Positions 35,971 through 45,503 are shown, counted from the first letter of the stretch. The stretch is 64,000 bases of DNA from Gaetbulibacter_B jejuensis (GCF_039524015.1 NZ_BAAAGF010000004.1:372001-436000), one strand, 5' to 3'. A program made the numbers and translations. The notes: generated from the letters alone by a model not told the origin.

Positions 35971-36921
35971 TTACAGCACTTTAGCGTCGTCATTAAATGA
36001 ATATCCATTTATTAATGATTTTACATCCATTTTTCGCTTTCCTGGAAGCTGAATTTCTTTAATAATAATGTAACCGTCTTTGACTGAAACTTTTAAGCTG
36101 TTATGGTCAATTTTTAATGAACCAACAGTATTTGAATGGGCTGTATGTTCCTTTTCAACTTCAAAAATTTTAACACTAACAGTTTCTCCGTTGTTTTCTA
36201 AAAAGCTCCAAGCAGAAGGAAACGGATTAAGACCTCGTATTTTGTTATAGATAGCATCTAAAGGCATGGTCCAGTCAATCTTACAATTGTCTTTATTAAG
36301 CTTGTAGGCTGTTTTTAGGTTATCATTTTTAGGTTGAATAGTTGTAGTAACTTCATTATTTTCAATTTGCTTAACAGTATCAATAACCAATTCACTGCCA
36401 ATACTCATTAGCTTGTCATGTAATTGACCTACAGTTTCGTTTGGAGAAATAGTTGTTTCTTTTTGAAGAATCATAGCTCCTGTGTCAATTTTTTCATCAA
36501 TAAAAAAGGTGGTAACACCAGTTTTTGTTTCACCATTAATAATAGCCCAATGTATTGGAGCTGCACCTCTGTAATTAGGAAGTAATGATGCGTGTAGATT
36601 AAACGTTCCATATTTAGGCATGCTCCAAACCACTTCTGGTAGCATTCTAAAAGCAACTACAATTTGAAGGTTAGCATCTAGTGCTTTTAACTCATTTAGA
36701 AAAGCTTCAGATTTTAAATTTGTAGGTTGCATCACATTAAGGTTTTGTGATTGTGCATATACCTTTACTGCCGATTCGTTTAGTTTTCGTCCTCTGCCAG
36801 CAGGTTTGTCTGGTGCAGTAATTACACCTACAATATTGTAATTGTGTTCAACCAAAGTTTTTAAAGTGGCAACTGCAAAATCTGGAGTTCCCATAAATAC
36901 TATTCGTAACTTTTCAGTCAT
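35971..36921 (-). CDS. fmt: Methionyl-tRNA formyltransferase
   Basis: A 316-residue enzyme that formylates Met-tRNA(fMet) using 10-formyl-tetrahydrofolate. IVFMGTPDFAVATL begins the N-terminal domain. The catalytic region FNLHASLLPNYRGAAPIHWA supplies Asn and His, and FFIDEKIDTG the Asp. The C-terminal OB-like domain (GLNPFPSAWSF onward) binds tRNA. Length is standard. It lies 3 bp after the recQ stop, so the two are co-transcribed. Confidence 0.96.
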   Translation of the reverse strand: MTEKLRIVFMGTPDFAVATLKTLVEHNYNIVGVITAPDKPAGRGRKLNESAVKVYAQSQNLNVMQPTNLKSEAFLNELKALDANLQIVVAFRMLPEVVWSMPKYGTFNLHASLLPNYRGAAPIHWAIINGETKTGVTTFFIDEKIDTGAMILQKETTISPNETVGQLHDKLMSIGSELVIDTVKQIENNEVTTTIQPKNDNLKTAYKLNKDNCKIDWTMPLDAIYNKIRGLNPFPSAWSFLENNGETVSVKIFEVEKEHTAHSNTVGSLKIDHNSLKVSVKDGYIIIKEIQLPGKRKMDVKSLINGYSFNDDAKVL

Positions 36922-36924
36922 AGA

Positions 36925-38826
36925 TTAATTTAATTTATATGTGTTTGTTGGAGTAATGCTTATAATGTTGTGCTCCAACAATAATTTTAAAGTGTGTAAT
37001 ATTTCGGTGTCGTCAAACGGAAGCAATTCTATCAATGCTCTTGAGGACAAGTCTTGTTCTTTTAAAGCAACAATAATACTATTTTTAACGGATTTAGTAT
37101 CTGTTGAATGTTTAGATTTTTCTTTGGATTTGCATACTGAACAAATTCCGCAATTAGTTGAGGTTTTCTCGCCAAAATAATTCAGCAATACAATGTTTTT
37201 ACAGACAGAATTAGTATTTGTATAGTGTAAAACAGCTTCAATTTGATTGTGCTTTAGCTGATGTTGTTTTTCAATATTTGCAGCAATCCTATTTATGGTT
37301 TTATCGTCTTCTCTGGGTTGTAGAAAAGTAAGTTCAGAATCAGTGTTTGAATATTGAAAGTCTACAATCTCATCGGTTTTAAGTTGGCTTAATACTTTAA
37401 GAACGTGTTCTTTTGTAGTTGATGCTTTTTTAGCAACTATGGAAACATTAATATTAAGTAAATGTTCAAAAATTCCGCCATAAGTTCTAAGTATAGATTT
37501 TATAATTACAGCTTGCTTTTCATGAGTTTCAAGATAATTGAACAATGCAGCATTACTTACAATAAATTGTAGCTTGGTTTTATAATTGAATTGTTGCGAT
37601 AAGCTAATTACACTATTTCTGTCTAATATTTGTAAAGCGTTAAAGGTTAATGAAGGTTTAAAGTCATAAGCTTTACAGAAATTGACAAAACTAAACTGAT
37701 ACTGGGTTTGTTCACCTTCGCCATAAGAGATTTGAAAGTAATTGCATAGTTTTCTATATACCAGTTTTACAAAGTCTATTGATGGTAATGTTTTTAAAAA
37801 CTGATTTCTTAAATGTTGCTCATCGGCATTTGTTTTTAATAAAATTGCATAAGCATCATCACCATTTCTTCCTGCTCGACCTGCCTCTTGATAATAACTT
37901 TCAAGACTCTCTGGTAAATTAAAGTGGATGACATTTTTTACATCGGCTTTGTCTATTCCCATTCCAAAAGCTGTTGTAGCAACCATTATTTCAACCGCAT
38001 TGTTGGTCCATTGGTACAAACGGTCTTGTTTTTCTTTAGTATTTATACCACCATGAAAAAAGGTGCAACTAAACCTCTTTTTTGCTAAAAACTCACTTAC
38101 TTCAACGGTCGCTTTTCTATTTCTTACATAAACAATCGATGATCCTTTATTGGCTTGTAAAGCTTGCTCAAGTTTATAATACTTGTCTTCGGTTTCAATA
38201 ATTTGATACGAAATGTTTGGACGACTAAAAGAGGCTTTAAATACTTTTGGTGAAATAAAATCCAGTTCGGTTATAATTTCATCAACAACGTTTGCTTTTG
38301 CAGTAGCTGTAAGTGCAATAATATTAACAGAAGGATGTAATTGCCTTAAAATACTTATGTTTTTATAAGCAGGCCTAAAGTCGTTTCCCCATTGCGAAAT
38401 ACAATGCGCTTCATCAACAGCAATTAGGTTCACATTCATTTGCTGTATGCGTTCTTTTACAATTTGTTGCTGCAAACGTTCAGGAGATAAGTATAAAAAC
38501 TTATAGTTACCATAAATGCAATTGTCTAAAAGCGTATCTAGTCTGTCATAAGAAATACCACTTGTCAAAGCCATTGCTTTTATTCCTTTTTGGTTGAGTG
38601 CGTTAACCTGGTCCTTCATTAAGGCAATTAATGGAGAAATAACAATGCAAATACCGTCTTTAATAAGCGCAGGAATTTGAAAACAAATAGATTTTCCTCC
38701 ACCAGTAGGAAGTAATACAAAAGTATCCTCATTATCTAGTACTGCATTAATGATGTCTTCTTGCAGTGGTCTAAAACTAGTGTGGTTAAAATAATGTTCA
38801 AGTATGGTTATAGGATGTTGCATCAC
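36925..38826 (-). CDS. recQ: ATP-dependent DNA helicase RecQ
   Basis: A 633-residue SF2 helicase acting in recombination and fork repair. Motif I is LPTGGGKS (K45), motif II DEAH at 138-141 with the RecQ loop CISQWGNDFRP, then ALTATA, and motif VI QEAGRAGRNG near 325. The zinc-binding cysteines (NCGICSVCKS) are near 535, later than in E. coli RecQ, because an inserted region precedes them. A winged-helix tail closes the protein and no HRDC domain is evident. The start could be either of two adjacent ATG codons. It overlaps the upstream AAA ATPase gene by 1 nt. Confidence 0.93.
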   Translation of the reverse strand: MMQHPITILEHYFNHTSFRPLQEDIINAVLDNEDTFVLLPTGGGKSICFQIPALIKDGICIVISPLIALMKDQVNALNQKGIKAMALTSGISYDRLDTLLDNCIYGNYKFLYLSPERLQQQIVKERIQQMNVNLIAVDEAHCISQWGNDFRPAYKNISILRQLHPSVNIIALTATAKANVVDEIITELDFISPKVFKASFSRPNISYQIIETEDKYYKLEQALQANKGSSIVYVRNRKATVEVSEFLAKKRFSCTFFHGGINTKEKQDRLYQWTNNAVEIMVATTAFGMGIDKADVKNVIHFNLPESLESYYQEAGRAGRNGDDAYAILLKTNADEQHLRNQFLKTLPSIDFVKLVYRKLCNYFQISYGEGEQTQYQFSFVNFCKAYDFKPSLTFNALQILDRNSVISLSQQFNYKTKLQFIVSNAALFNYLETHEKQAVIIKSILRTYGGIFEHLLNINVSIVAKKASTTKEHVLKVLSQLKTDEIVDFQYSNTDSELTFLQPREDDKTINRIAANIEKQHQLKHNQIEAVLHYTNTNSVCKNIVLLNYFGEKTSTNCGICSVCKSKEKSKHSTDTKSVKNSIIVALKEQDLSSRALIELLPFDDTEILHTLKLLLEHNIISITPTNTYKLN

Positions 38827-39365
38827 TATAAATTTAACAACTCTAGTATAAAGTTAGCCCTTTCTTCAATAGGACCAAAAGGAACATCAATTAAATTGTA
38901 GTTGAATCTTTTGTAAGTGTTTAGTAAATGTTTGTGTATTTCTACTGCTTGCTCAAAGTTTTCGTAGCGTTCAGCATCGCTAATAAAAATCTCTTGCCAA
39001 GGTGCTAAAACAAAAACATGATTGTAGACAAGGTTTTGAGAAGCCTCAATAAAAGGTTCAGGATACGTGTCGCCAATATAATCCATATATGCTAATATGT
39101 CAGGTATGCCTCTATCAAGAAAAATAGTATTGGAGCTGTGAGCGTTTGCGTCTTCAAACTGCTTAATTCTACCTTTTAAAAGAAGCTCACTAAATAGTAA
39201 AGGTGCAGTTAAAAATAGTTGCTCTACACCATTTTTTCTAGCTTCAAGTGTTACTTGACGCGAAATTTCATCAAAGCAAGTATATCCTCTTTCTTTTAGT
39301 TCGTTAATTATAGAAGATTTTCCTGTACCAGGTCCTCCAGTAATAACAATTGTTTTCGTACTCAA
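38826..39365 (-). CDS. AAA family ATPase / nucleoside-kinase-like P-loop protein (AAA_28)
   Basis: A 179-residue P-loop protein. Walker A is GGPGTGKSS (K16), followed by CFDEISRQVTLEARKNG, LDRGIPDILAYMDYIG and a lid region with DAERYENFEQA. AAA_28 proteins resemble small-molecule kinases; the substrate is unknown. It is the first gene of the fmt, recQ transcript by position (divergent from DUF493). Complete. Confidence 0.85.
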   Translation of the reverse strand: MSTKTIVITGGPGTGKSSIINELKERGYTCFDEISRQVTLEARKNGVEQLFLTAPLLFSELLLKGRIKQFEDANAHSSNTIFLDRGIPDILAYMDYIGDTYPEPFIEASQNLVYNHVFVLAPWQEIFISDAERYENFEQAVEIHKHLLNTYKRFNYNLIDVPFGPIEERANFILELLNL

Positions 39366-39509
39366 ATTGGCAAGATTTTAGCTATATAAAGCGTATAATG
39401 TGTTTTGGTCGAAAATAATTATTTTTTAACAAAACAAAGGTTTAATTGCATAATATTTTTGAAGCAGCAATTACCTAAAAAATATAACAGAATAAAGTAA
39501 AGCAAAATG

Positions 39510-39517
39510 TATTTTTG
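39510..39517 (+). promoter_or_regulatory. Possible -7 element for the DUF493 gene
   Basis: TATTTTTG matches TAnnTTTG exactly and lies 18 bp before the ATG at 39536. No TTG at the expected distance upstream is visible, so this is only a partial promoter match. Confidence 0.4.
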
Positions 39518-39535
39518 CATTTTTAAATAAAAACT

Positions 39536-39829
39536 ATGGCAGAAGATAAAAGAACAGAGGAATTTTATGACAAATTAAGAGCACAATTATACGATACAGC
39601 TAGTTGGCCTTCAGAGTATTTATATAAATTTATAGTAAAATCAGAACTAGATAAAATAGCTGAAATAGAAGCGCTTTTTGATAATATGGGAGCAGTTATA
39701 AATACTATTGAATCTAAAAACGGTAAATATACTAGTGTTTCGATTAATTTATTGATGAGAGATCCTGATGCTGTTATTGCAAAATATAAGGAAGTTACCG
39801 AGAAAGTAGAAGGCGTAATTTCATTATAA
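39536..39829 (+). CDS. DUF493 family protein (YbeD-like)
   Basis: A 97-residue protein with an ACT-like ferredoxin fold: WPSEYLYKFIVKSELDKIAEI, a Lys/Ser-rich middle and the final VITKYKEV-like segment (DAVIAKYKEVTEKVEGVISL). The family is widely conserved, and YbeD of E. coli lies near lipoate genes, but the function is not settled. It is divergent from the AAA ATPase gene and followed by DUF4290 and murA on the same strand. Confidence 0.87.
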   Translation: MAEDKRTEEFYDKLRAQLYDTASWPSEYLYKFIVKSELDKIAEIEALFDNMGAVINTIESKNGKYTSVSINLLMRDPDAVIAKYKEVTEKVEGVISL

Positions 39830-39915
39830 TTTAAGATAGAACTAATTATTTTTTTGTATTTTGCGCTAGTGCATAAACAACTACATGCACAGTAATAAAA
39901 TACCTATATCTTATT

Positions 39916-40554
39916 TTGATAAACGATTTAGAATACAATACAGAGCGTGAGCATTTAATCATTCCGGAATATGGAAGGCACTTGCAGAAAATGATTAATT
40001 ACGCTAAAGAACTTCCAACAAAAGAAGAGCGCAATAAAGTCTCAAAAGCCATTATATCTGTAATGGGAAATTTGCAACCTCATTTAAGAGACGTACCAGA
40101 TTTTCAACATAAACTTTGGGATCAATTATTTATTATGGCCGATTTTGAGCTAGATGCAGATTCGCCATATCCACAACCATCAAAAGATGAGTTGCAAGCA
40201 AGACCAGAGCCTTTAACATACCCGCAAAATCATCCTAAATATCGTTTTTATGGAAACAATATAAAGACGATGATTGACGTTGCTAATACATGGGAAGAAG
40301 GAGAGCTAAAAGACGCTTTAATCTATACCATTGCAAACCACATGAAAAAATGCTTCTTAAACTGGAACAAAGATACAGTTGAAGACGATGTGATTTTTGA
40401 TCATTTATTTGAACTTTCAGGTGGTAAAATAAACCTTAAGAATAGTGATGAAGACCTTTCGGACTCAACAAGTTTAATGAGAGGTAAAAAGAAGTATTCT
40501 AAAAAACAAGGACACAAAAAAAGTAATTCTAATCGTAACAGAAAACGCTACTAA
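39916..40554 (+). CDS. DUF4290 domain protein, TTG start
   Basis: A 212-residue Bacteroidota-specific protein. The conserved opening INDLEYNTEREHLIIPEYGR starts right after a TTG codon at 39916, and no ATG occurs in frame before residue 27, so TTG initiation is the best explanation. A helical core follows, including RNKVSKAIISVMGNLQPHL. The tail is strongly basic (KKKYSKKQGHKKSNSNRNRK), suggesting nucleic-acid or phosphate contact. It lies 6 bp upstream of murA and is probably co-transcribed with it. An inverted repeat GTGCAT/ATGCAC sits at 39869-39890 before the start. Function is unknown. Confidence 0.85.
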   Translation: MINDLEYNTEREHLIIPEYGRHLQKMINYAKELPTKEERNKVSKAIISVMGNLQPHLRDVPDFQHKLWDQLFIMADFELDADSPYPQPSKDELQARPEPLTYPQNHPKYRFYGNNIKTMIDVANTWEEGELKDALIYTIANHMKKCFLNWNKDTVEDDVIFDHLFELSGGKINLKNSDEDLSDSTSLMRGKKKYSKKQGHKKSNSNRNRKRY

Positions 40555-40560
40555 CATTTC

Positions 40561-41877
40561 ATGGGTACATTTGTAATTGAAGGAGGTCACCAATTAAAAG
40601 GAAAAATACAACCTCAAGGCGCAAAAAACGAAGCACTTCAAATTTTATGCGCAGTTTTACTAACTCCAGAGCAAGTAACTATTAATAACATACCAGATAT
40701 AGTTGATGTCAATAAACTTATCGCATTATTAAAAAAGCTAGGTGTAAAAATCAACAAAATAGGTTCTGGGTCTTACACGTTTAAAGCAGATGAGGTTAAC
40801 TTAAAATATCTTGAATCTGCCGAGTTTAAAGAAGACGGAAGAGGTTTAAGAGGGTCAATTATGATTGTTGGTCCACTTTTAGCACGTTTTGGAAAAGGAT
40901 ATATTCCTAAACCTGGAGGTGATAAAATTGGTAGACGTAGACTAGATACCCATTTTGAGGGTTTTATAAACTTAGGTGCAAAATTTAGATACAATCGCGA
41001 AGACTATTTCTATGGTGTTGAAGCAGAAAAACTAAAAGGTACTTATATGCTTTTAGATGAAGCTTCAGTAACAGGAACAGCAAATATTGTTATGGCTGCA
41101 GTTTTAGCCGAAGGGACTACTACAATTTATAATGCAGCATGTGAGCCTTATTTACAACAGCTTTGTAAAATGCTCAATAGAATGGGAGCGAAGATAACTG
41201 GAGTAGGTTCTAATATGTTAACTATTGAAGGTGTTGATAGCTTAGGAGGAACTGAACATAGAATGCTTCCTGATATGATTGAAATAGGAAGCTGGATTGG
41301 ACTTGCTGCAATGACAAAAAGTGAGTTGACCATTACTAATGTAAGTTGGGATGACCTTGGACAAATACCTAATGTGTTTAGAAAACTAGGTATTACTGTT
41401 GAAAAACAAGGTGATGATATTCATATACCAGCGCATACTGATGGTTACGAAATACAAAGTTATATTGATGGCTCAATACTTACTGTAGCTGATGCGCCAT
41501 GGCCTGGGTTTACACCAGATTTATTAAGTATTGTTTTGGTAGTGGCTACACAAGCTAGAGGTAGTGTATTAGTACACCAAAAAATGTTTGAAAGCCGACT
41601 GTTTTTTGTGGATAAATTGATTGATATGGGAGCAAAAATTATACTATGTGATCCACATAGAGCAACTGTTATTGGTCATGATTTTAAATCTACATTAAAA
41701 GCAACGACTATGACATCGCCAGATATTAGAGCAGGAGTGTCGTTATTAATCGCAGCTTTATCAGCTAAAGGAACATCTACAATTCATAATATTGAACAAA
41801 TTGATAGAGGTTATGAAAATATTGACGAACGCTTAAGAGCAATTGGTGCAAAAATTACTAGAGTAGAAGGTAACTAA
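40561..41877 (+). CDS. murA: UDP-N-acetylglucosamine 1-carboxyvinyltransferase (Asp-type active site)
   Basis: A 438-residue enzyme that transfers enolpyruvyl from PEP to UDP-GlcNAc, the first committed step of peptidoglycan synthesis. The start FVIEGGHQLKGKIQPQGAKN contains the substrate-binding Lys and Asn. The catalytic loop reads KPGGDKIGRR with Asp at residue 121 where E. coli MurA has Cys115, the residue alkylated by fosfomycin. The GxRxLDxH-like segment (RRRLDTH) and the C-terminal MTSPDIRAGVSLLIAAL are intact, so the enzyme should work. The Asp variant is known from naturally fosfomycin-insensitive MurA enzymes. It is cotranscribed with DUF4290 and ends at a strong terminator. Confidence 0.95.
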   Translation: MGTFVIEGGHQLKGKIQPQGAKNEALQILCAVLLTPEQVTINNIPDIVDVNKLIALLKKLGVKINKIGSGSYTFKADEVNLKYLESAEFKEDGRGLRGSIMIVGPLLARFGKGYIPKPGGDKIGRRRLDTHFEGFINLGAKFRYNREDYFYGVEAEKLKGTYMLLDEASVTGTANIVMAAVLAEGTTTIYNAACEPYLQQLCKMLNRMGAKITGVGSNMLTIEGVDSLGGTEHRMLPDMIEIGSWIGLAAMTKSELTITNVSWDDLGQIPNVFRKLGITVEKQGDDIHIPAHTDGYEIQSYIDGSILTVADAPWPGFTPDLLSIVLVVATQARGSVLVHQKMFESRLFFVDKLIDMGAKIILCDPHRATVIGHDFKSTLKATTMTSPDIRAGVSLLIAALSAKGTSTIHNIEQIDRGYENIDERLRAIGAKITRVEGN

Positions 41878-41894
41878 ACCTAAAATATAAGTAT

Positions 41895-41927
41895 AAAAAA
41901 GGCTTCGAAATTTCGAAGCCTTTTTTT
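41895..41927. terminator. Bidirectional intrinsic terminator after murA
   Basis: The perfect palindrome GGCTTCGAAA/TTTCGAAGCC (41901-41920) is flanked by six A and seven T. It serves murA on the plus strand and the convergent secreted-protein gene on the minus strand. Confidence 0.92.
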
Positions 41928-41945
41928 GTATGTATCTATACAAGG

Positions 41946-43682
41946 TTATTCTTTTACAACCTTGTAAACAAGTTTTTTACTATCAGTTTTAAGATGTACA
42001 AAGTATACACCACTATCATAACTAGATAAATTTATAGTAGCTTCATTGTTAAAAAACATGCTATTGTTTTTTACCATTTTCCCTGAAATATCAAAGATTG
42101 AATAAGAGGCATTAGTAATATCTTTTAAGCCTTCTATAGTTACATTGTTTTTTGTTGGATTAGGATAAATTTTAATATCAGTATTAGTAAATTGATTGTC
42201 TCCAAGTGTTGCACCTTCAATAATTAATATAGATTCATTAATGTTAGGGTTAAATAACTCATCAACGATACCAGAAGGCCACTTAACAACTATCTTAGTG
42301 ATTGCAGTTTGTGTTCCTAAACCAAAATGTGTCATTAGTGAGTTCATGGTTCCGTAGCTTTCACCCGAACGTACTTCTCTAATTTGAATACCAGTAGCAG
42401 TATGTAATTCTATTCTTGCTCCAATACCATTAATATTACTTGGACCTCCTTGTAAACGTATTTCACTCCAATTATTAGAGTTTCCATTGTTGTAGAACAA
42501 AATGTCTGGGTCGTTTGTTGGGCTGTTATAGCCTATAGCAAAACCAGCTACAACATCAATAAAACCATCATTATTGAGGTCTCCAACAGCAGCACTTTGT
42601 ATATTGTCACTGCCTAAACCAAAAGGTGATGGCATTTTTGAAAAAGTAAGGTCGCCATTGTTTTTAAATAGTGCATGAGAAGCATATCTACTAGTGATAA
42701 AAAGATCAATAAAAGTGTCATTGTCAAAATCTTCCATAATAACCTGAATTCCTCCACTACCTAAATCGTTTAACTCTGTAGCAATCCCAGAAGTTGCAGT
42801 TATATCTGTAAACGTACCGTTACCATTATTTACGTATATAATACTGCTAACATCATGGTTTATTAACACGCAGTCTAAATCGCCATCGTTGTCTATGTCT
42901 TCAAAATTAGCTGACCATGATTGCGCATAAGGCACTAAACCAGCTGCGACACCAACTTCGGTAAAGTTACCGCTGCCATCATTTTGAAATAATAGGTTGA
43001 CACGTCTACCATCGTTTGGGTTACTTACTCCAAGTCTACACTTTGAGATGTAAAGGTCTTGGTCGCCATCATTATCATAGTCAACCCAAATAGAACCATA
43101 ATTACCTGAATTATCAGAAGGAATCGTAGAAACAGCATTTATTAAACCAGCATTGTCTTGTGTCATATTTCCATTGCCATCATTATTGTACGCAGATGAA
43201 ACACCTTCATCATGACAAGCAAAAATATCAATTGTACCATTGTTGTCAATATCAATAAAATTAAGGTTTTGAATGAAAATATTTGAACCACTTAATGAAT
43301 TTGAAGTGTAATTTGTTCCAGTTGAATTTGCAATTAATAGCTTTTTGCCATTGTAAGCTCCTCCTGTAAAAATATCGTTATAGCCATTTTCATCAACATC
43401 GGCAATACATAGTCCCCATTCATTACCAGTGCCAGCTAAATTTCCATAATTTAATCTTGTGAAAACGCCATTCGTATTTTGATATTCTATTTGAAGATAT
43501 CTTGCATCATCCAGTCTAATGATGTCATCTAAACCGTCTCCATTCATATCGCAAACACCTATGGCCACTCCACTAGTTAAATTAGGGTTTACCAAATTTG
43601 AAGTTGCATTAGTAAATGTTACCTGTGCGAAATAAATAGAAGGAAAAAGTAGTATACTACTTAAAAGTAATTTTTTTATCAT
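41946..43682 (-). CDS. T9SS-secreted VCBS/FG-GAP protein with ASPIC/UnbV domain
   Basis: A 578-residue exported protein: signal peptide MIKKLLLSSILLFPSIYFAQ, then VCBS/FG-GAP repeats with calcium-binding-type DxDxDGxxD motifs (DMNGDGLDD, DYDNDGDQDL, DIDNDGDLD, DLNNDGFID) over about 45-390, forming an integrin-alpha-like propeller. The ASPIC/UnbV domain (GIGARIELHT ... FGLGTQTAITKIVVKWPSG) spans about 405-470. The last 80 residues, from IYPNPTKNNV to KKLVYKVVKE, form a T9SS type A sorting domain. Likely cell-surface or secreted; a role in adhesion or polymer use is possible but not shown. Confidence 0.88.
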   Translation of the reverse strand: MIKKLLLSSILLFPSIYFAQVTFTNATSNLVNPNLTSGVAIGVCDMNGDGLDDIIRLDDARYLQIEYQNTNGVFTRLNYGNLAGTGNEWGLCIADVDENGYNDIFTGGAYNGKKLLIANSTGTNYTSNSLSGSNIFIQNLNFIDIDNNGTIDIFACHDEGVSSAYNNDGNGNMTQDNAGLINAVSTIPSDNSGNYGSIWVDYDNDGDQDLYISKCRLGVSNPNDGRRVNLLFQNDGSGNFTEVGVAAGLVPYAQSWSANFEDIDNDGDLDCVLINHDVSSIIYVNNGNGTFTDITATSGIATELNDLGSGGIQVIMEDFDNDTFIDLFITSRYASHALFKNNGDLTFSKMPSPFGLGSDNIQSAAVGDLNNDGFIDVVAGFAIGYNSPTNDPDILFYNNGNSNNWSEIRLQGGPSNINGIGARIELHTATGIQIREVRSGESYGTMNSLMTHFGLGTQTAITKIVVKWPSGIVDELFNPNINESILIIEGATLGDNQFTNTDIKIYPNPTKNNVTIEGLKDITNASYSIFDISGKMVKNNSMFFNNEATINLSSYDSGVYFVHLKTDSKKLVYKVVKE

Positions 43683-43810
43683 GATGAGATTTTTTTGTGA
43701 TTAAATATAGTGTTTTTATTATATAATTGTCTAATTGTTAGTTAATTTGTTCTTTAAAAGTTTGTAGAATGTTTAGTCTTTTTTTGTGGTCAAGATGGTT
43801 GATTTATGCT

Positions 43811-44381
43811 TTAATTTAAGGTTTTATTAACATCTAGAGGACTTTCTAATTTGTAATTTTAATTTTTTAAAAGCGATACATTAATTCTAATTAAAATCTA
43901 ATCAAAAATGAAAAACTATTACTACTCACTTTGGCAATTGCGTTTACATTTAGCGTGAATGCTCAAATTGAAACACCACAATCTAGTCCTGCTAGTAAGC
44001 TTGAACAAAGGGTTGGTTTAACTGATGTTACTCTAGAGTATTCTCGTCCAGGAGTAAAAGGAAGAGCTATTTTTGGAGATTTAGTACCTTATGATAAACT
44101 TTGGAGAGCAGGAGCTAATAAAAATACAATGGTGACATTTAGTGATGATGTTACTATTGATGGACAAACACTTAAGGCTGGTTCTTATGCGATTTTTGTT
44201 AAGCCTATGAAAGGTTCTTGGGAAGTATTTTTCTACACTGATACAAATAACTGGGGAAATCCTCAAAATTGGGATGATGCTAAAGTAGCAGCTAAAACTA
44301 CTGTTAAAACTTACGAAGTACCATTTAATGTTGAAACGTATACAATTGATGTTAATCAAATATCAAATGATGGTGCTGCAT
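43811..44381 (+). repeat. 571-bp direct repeat, left copy (promoter and 5' part of DUF2911 gene)
   Basis: This segment matches 58520-59091 with only a handful of differences: one A missing in the A run after the ATG, a few substitutions upstream of the start, one in gtagcagct versus gtagcagtt, and GA versus AG near the end. It starts about 97 bp before the ATG in both copies. At the right end the match stops exactly where photolyase coding sequence begins on the other strand. The two copies flank the light-stress gene island. Confidence 0.93.
43908..44381 (+). pseudogene. Frameshifted and truncated DUF2911 gene copy
   Basis: The ATG at 43908 is followed by five A where the intact copy at 58617 has six, which shifts the frame after two codons, so the signal peptide cannot be read from this ATG. 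The correct frame reopens only at internal sites such as the TTG at 43931. The 3' part, including the helical repeat tail, is missing: after codon 157 or so the sequence runs into the antisense of a photolyase gene. The protein part that remains is otherwise almost identical to the intact one, so the event is recent. Confidence 0.85.
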
Positions 44382-45503
44382 CTACACCAGAACCAGCAAC
44401 CCATTGCCAATTACCAACATTACTCGCCATCTCATAATCATGTAGTTTTTCAGCAAAATATGCTTCGCCCCAACGCCAATCTATAAGTAAGTGTTTACAC
44501 AAAAAACTACCAACCAACATTCTAACACGATTGTGCATAAAACCTGTTTTGTTAAGTTGTCGCATACCAGCATCTACCAGTGGATAACCTGTTGTTCCTT
44601 CGCACCATTTTTTAAATTCTGCCTCGTTGTTTCGCCATTCTATTCTGTCGTATTTTGATTTAAACGATTCATCTTTTGTTTTTGGAAAATGCCATAAAAT
44701 TTGCATAAAAAATTCTCTCCATATCAGTTCTTGCCAAAAAGTTTCGTTTTTTTCAGCAATAGCATTTTTTATCATTTTACGAATGCTTACCGTTCCAAAT
44801 CGAAGATGAGGTCCTAATCGTGATCTGGTATCTTTAGCTGGAAAATTACGTTTGTTTTTATATTCCTGTATCAATGTAGGTGTAACTTCGTAATCCTCAA
44901 CATCTTGTGAAGAGGTTTCAAAACTCATATCAGATAAACTCAAATTTGGTAATCTCATATGTTCTATTAGGTTGTCTAGATAATCATTGGTATAATAAAT
45001 TTTAAGCTTATGATTTTTAAAATTCTCTTTCCATGTTTTCATGTAAGGTGTGTAAACCACATAAGGATCGCCATCTTTTTTAACCACTTCATCCTTTTCA
45101 AAAATGACTTGGTCTTTGAAAGTTCTGAATTCGATATTGTTTTGCTCTAAAAACGTTTTGATGTTTTTGTCACGTTCACGAGCATATGGTTCATAATCGT
45201 GATTGATGTAAGCGGTTTGTATGTCATAATCTTTAACCAATTGCTTATAGATGTCTTTAGGTTCTCCATAAAACATAGCTAAACTGCTGTTATGCTCTTT
45301 CTGCATTGTGTTTCGCATGTTTTGGAGTGTATTGAAGATGAAAGTGACACGAGCATCATCTTTAGGGAGTTTGTTTAATATTTCTGTATCAAAAATAAAT
45401 AACGGAAGTACTGGGTAATCACCTTTTAAGGCTTCAAAAAATCCGACGTTATCATCTAATCTTAAATCTCTTCGGAACCAAAATATGTTAATTTTTTTTT
45501 CAT
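44356..45503 (-). pseudogene. Broken deoxyribodipyrimidine photolyase gene (N-terminal frameshift, truncated C-terminus)
   Basis: From the ATG at 45503 the sequence has nine A; adding one A restores a continuous photolyase frame beginning MKKKINIFWFRRDLRLDDNV and joining the long open frame from 45318, with codon 63 falling on its Met. The body has the FAD-binding region (WQELIWREFFMQILWHFP, EGTTGYPLVDAGMRQL, NVGNWQWVAGSGVDAAP). The C-terminus stops abruptly after VDAAP because the DUF2911 duplicate replaces the expected last 80 or so residues. CPD photolyases repair cyclobutane dimers with blue light; this copy is probably non-functional. The single-base loss could be real, phase-variable or an assembly error. 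Confidence 0.82.

Noticed and set aside
43931..44437. An apparent 168-residue DUF2911 protein
   Set aside because: It relies on an internal TTG after the frameshift, loses most of the signal peptide, and its end is antisense photolyase sequence; better called a pseudogene.
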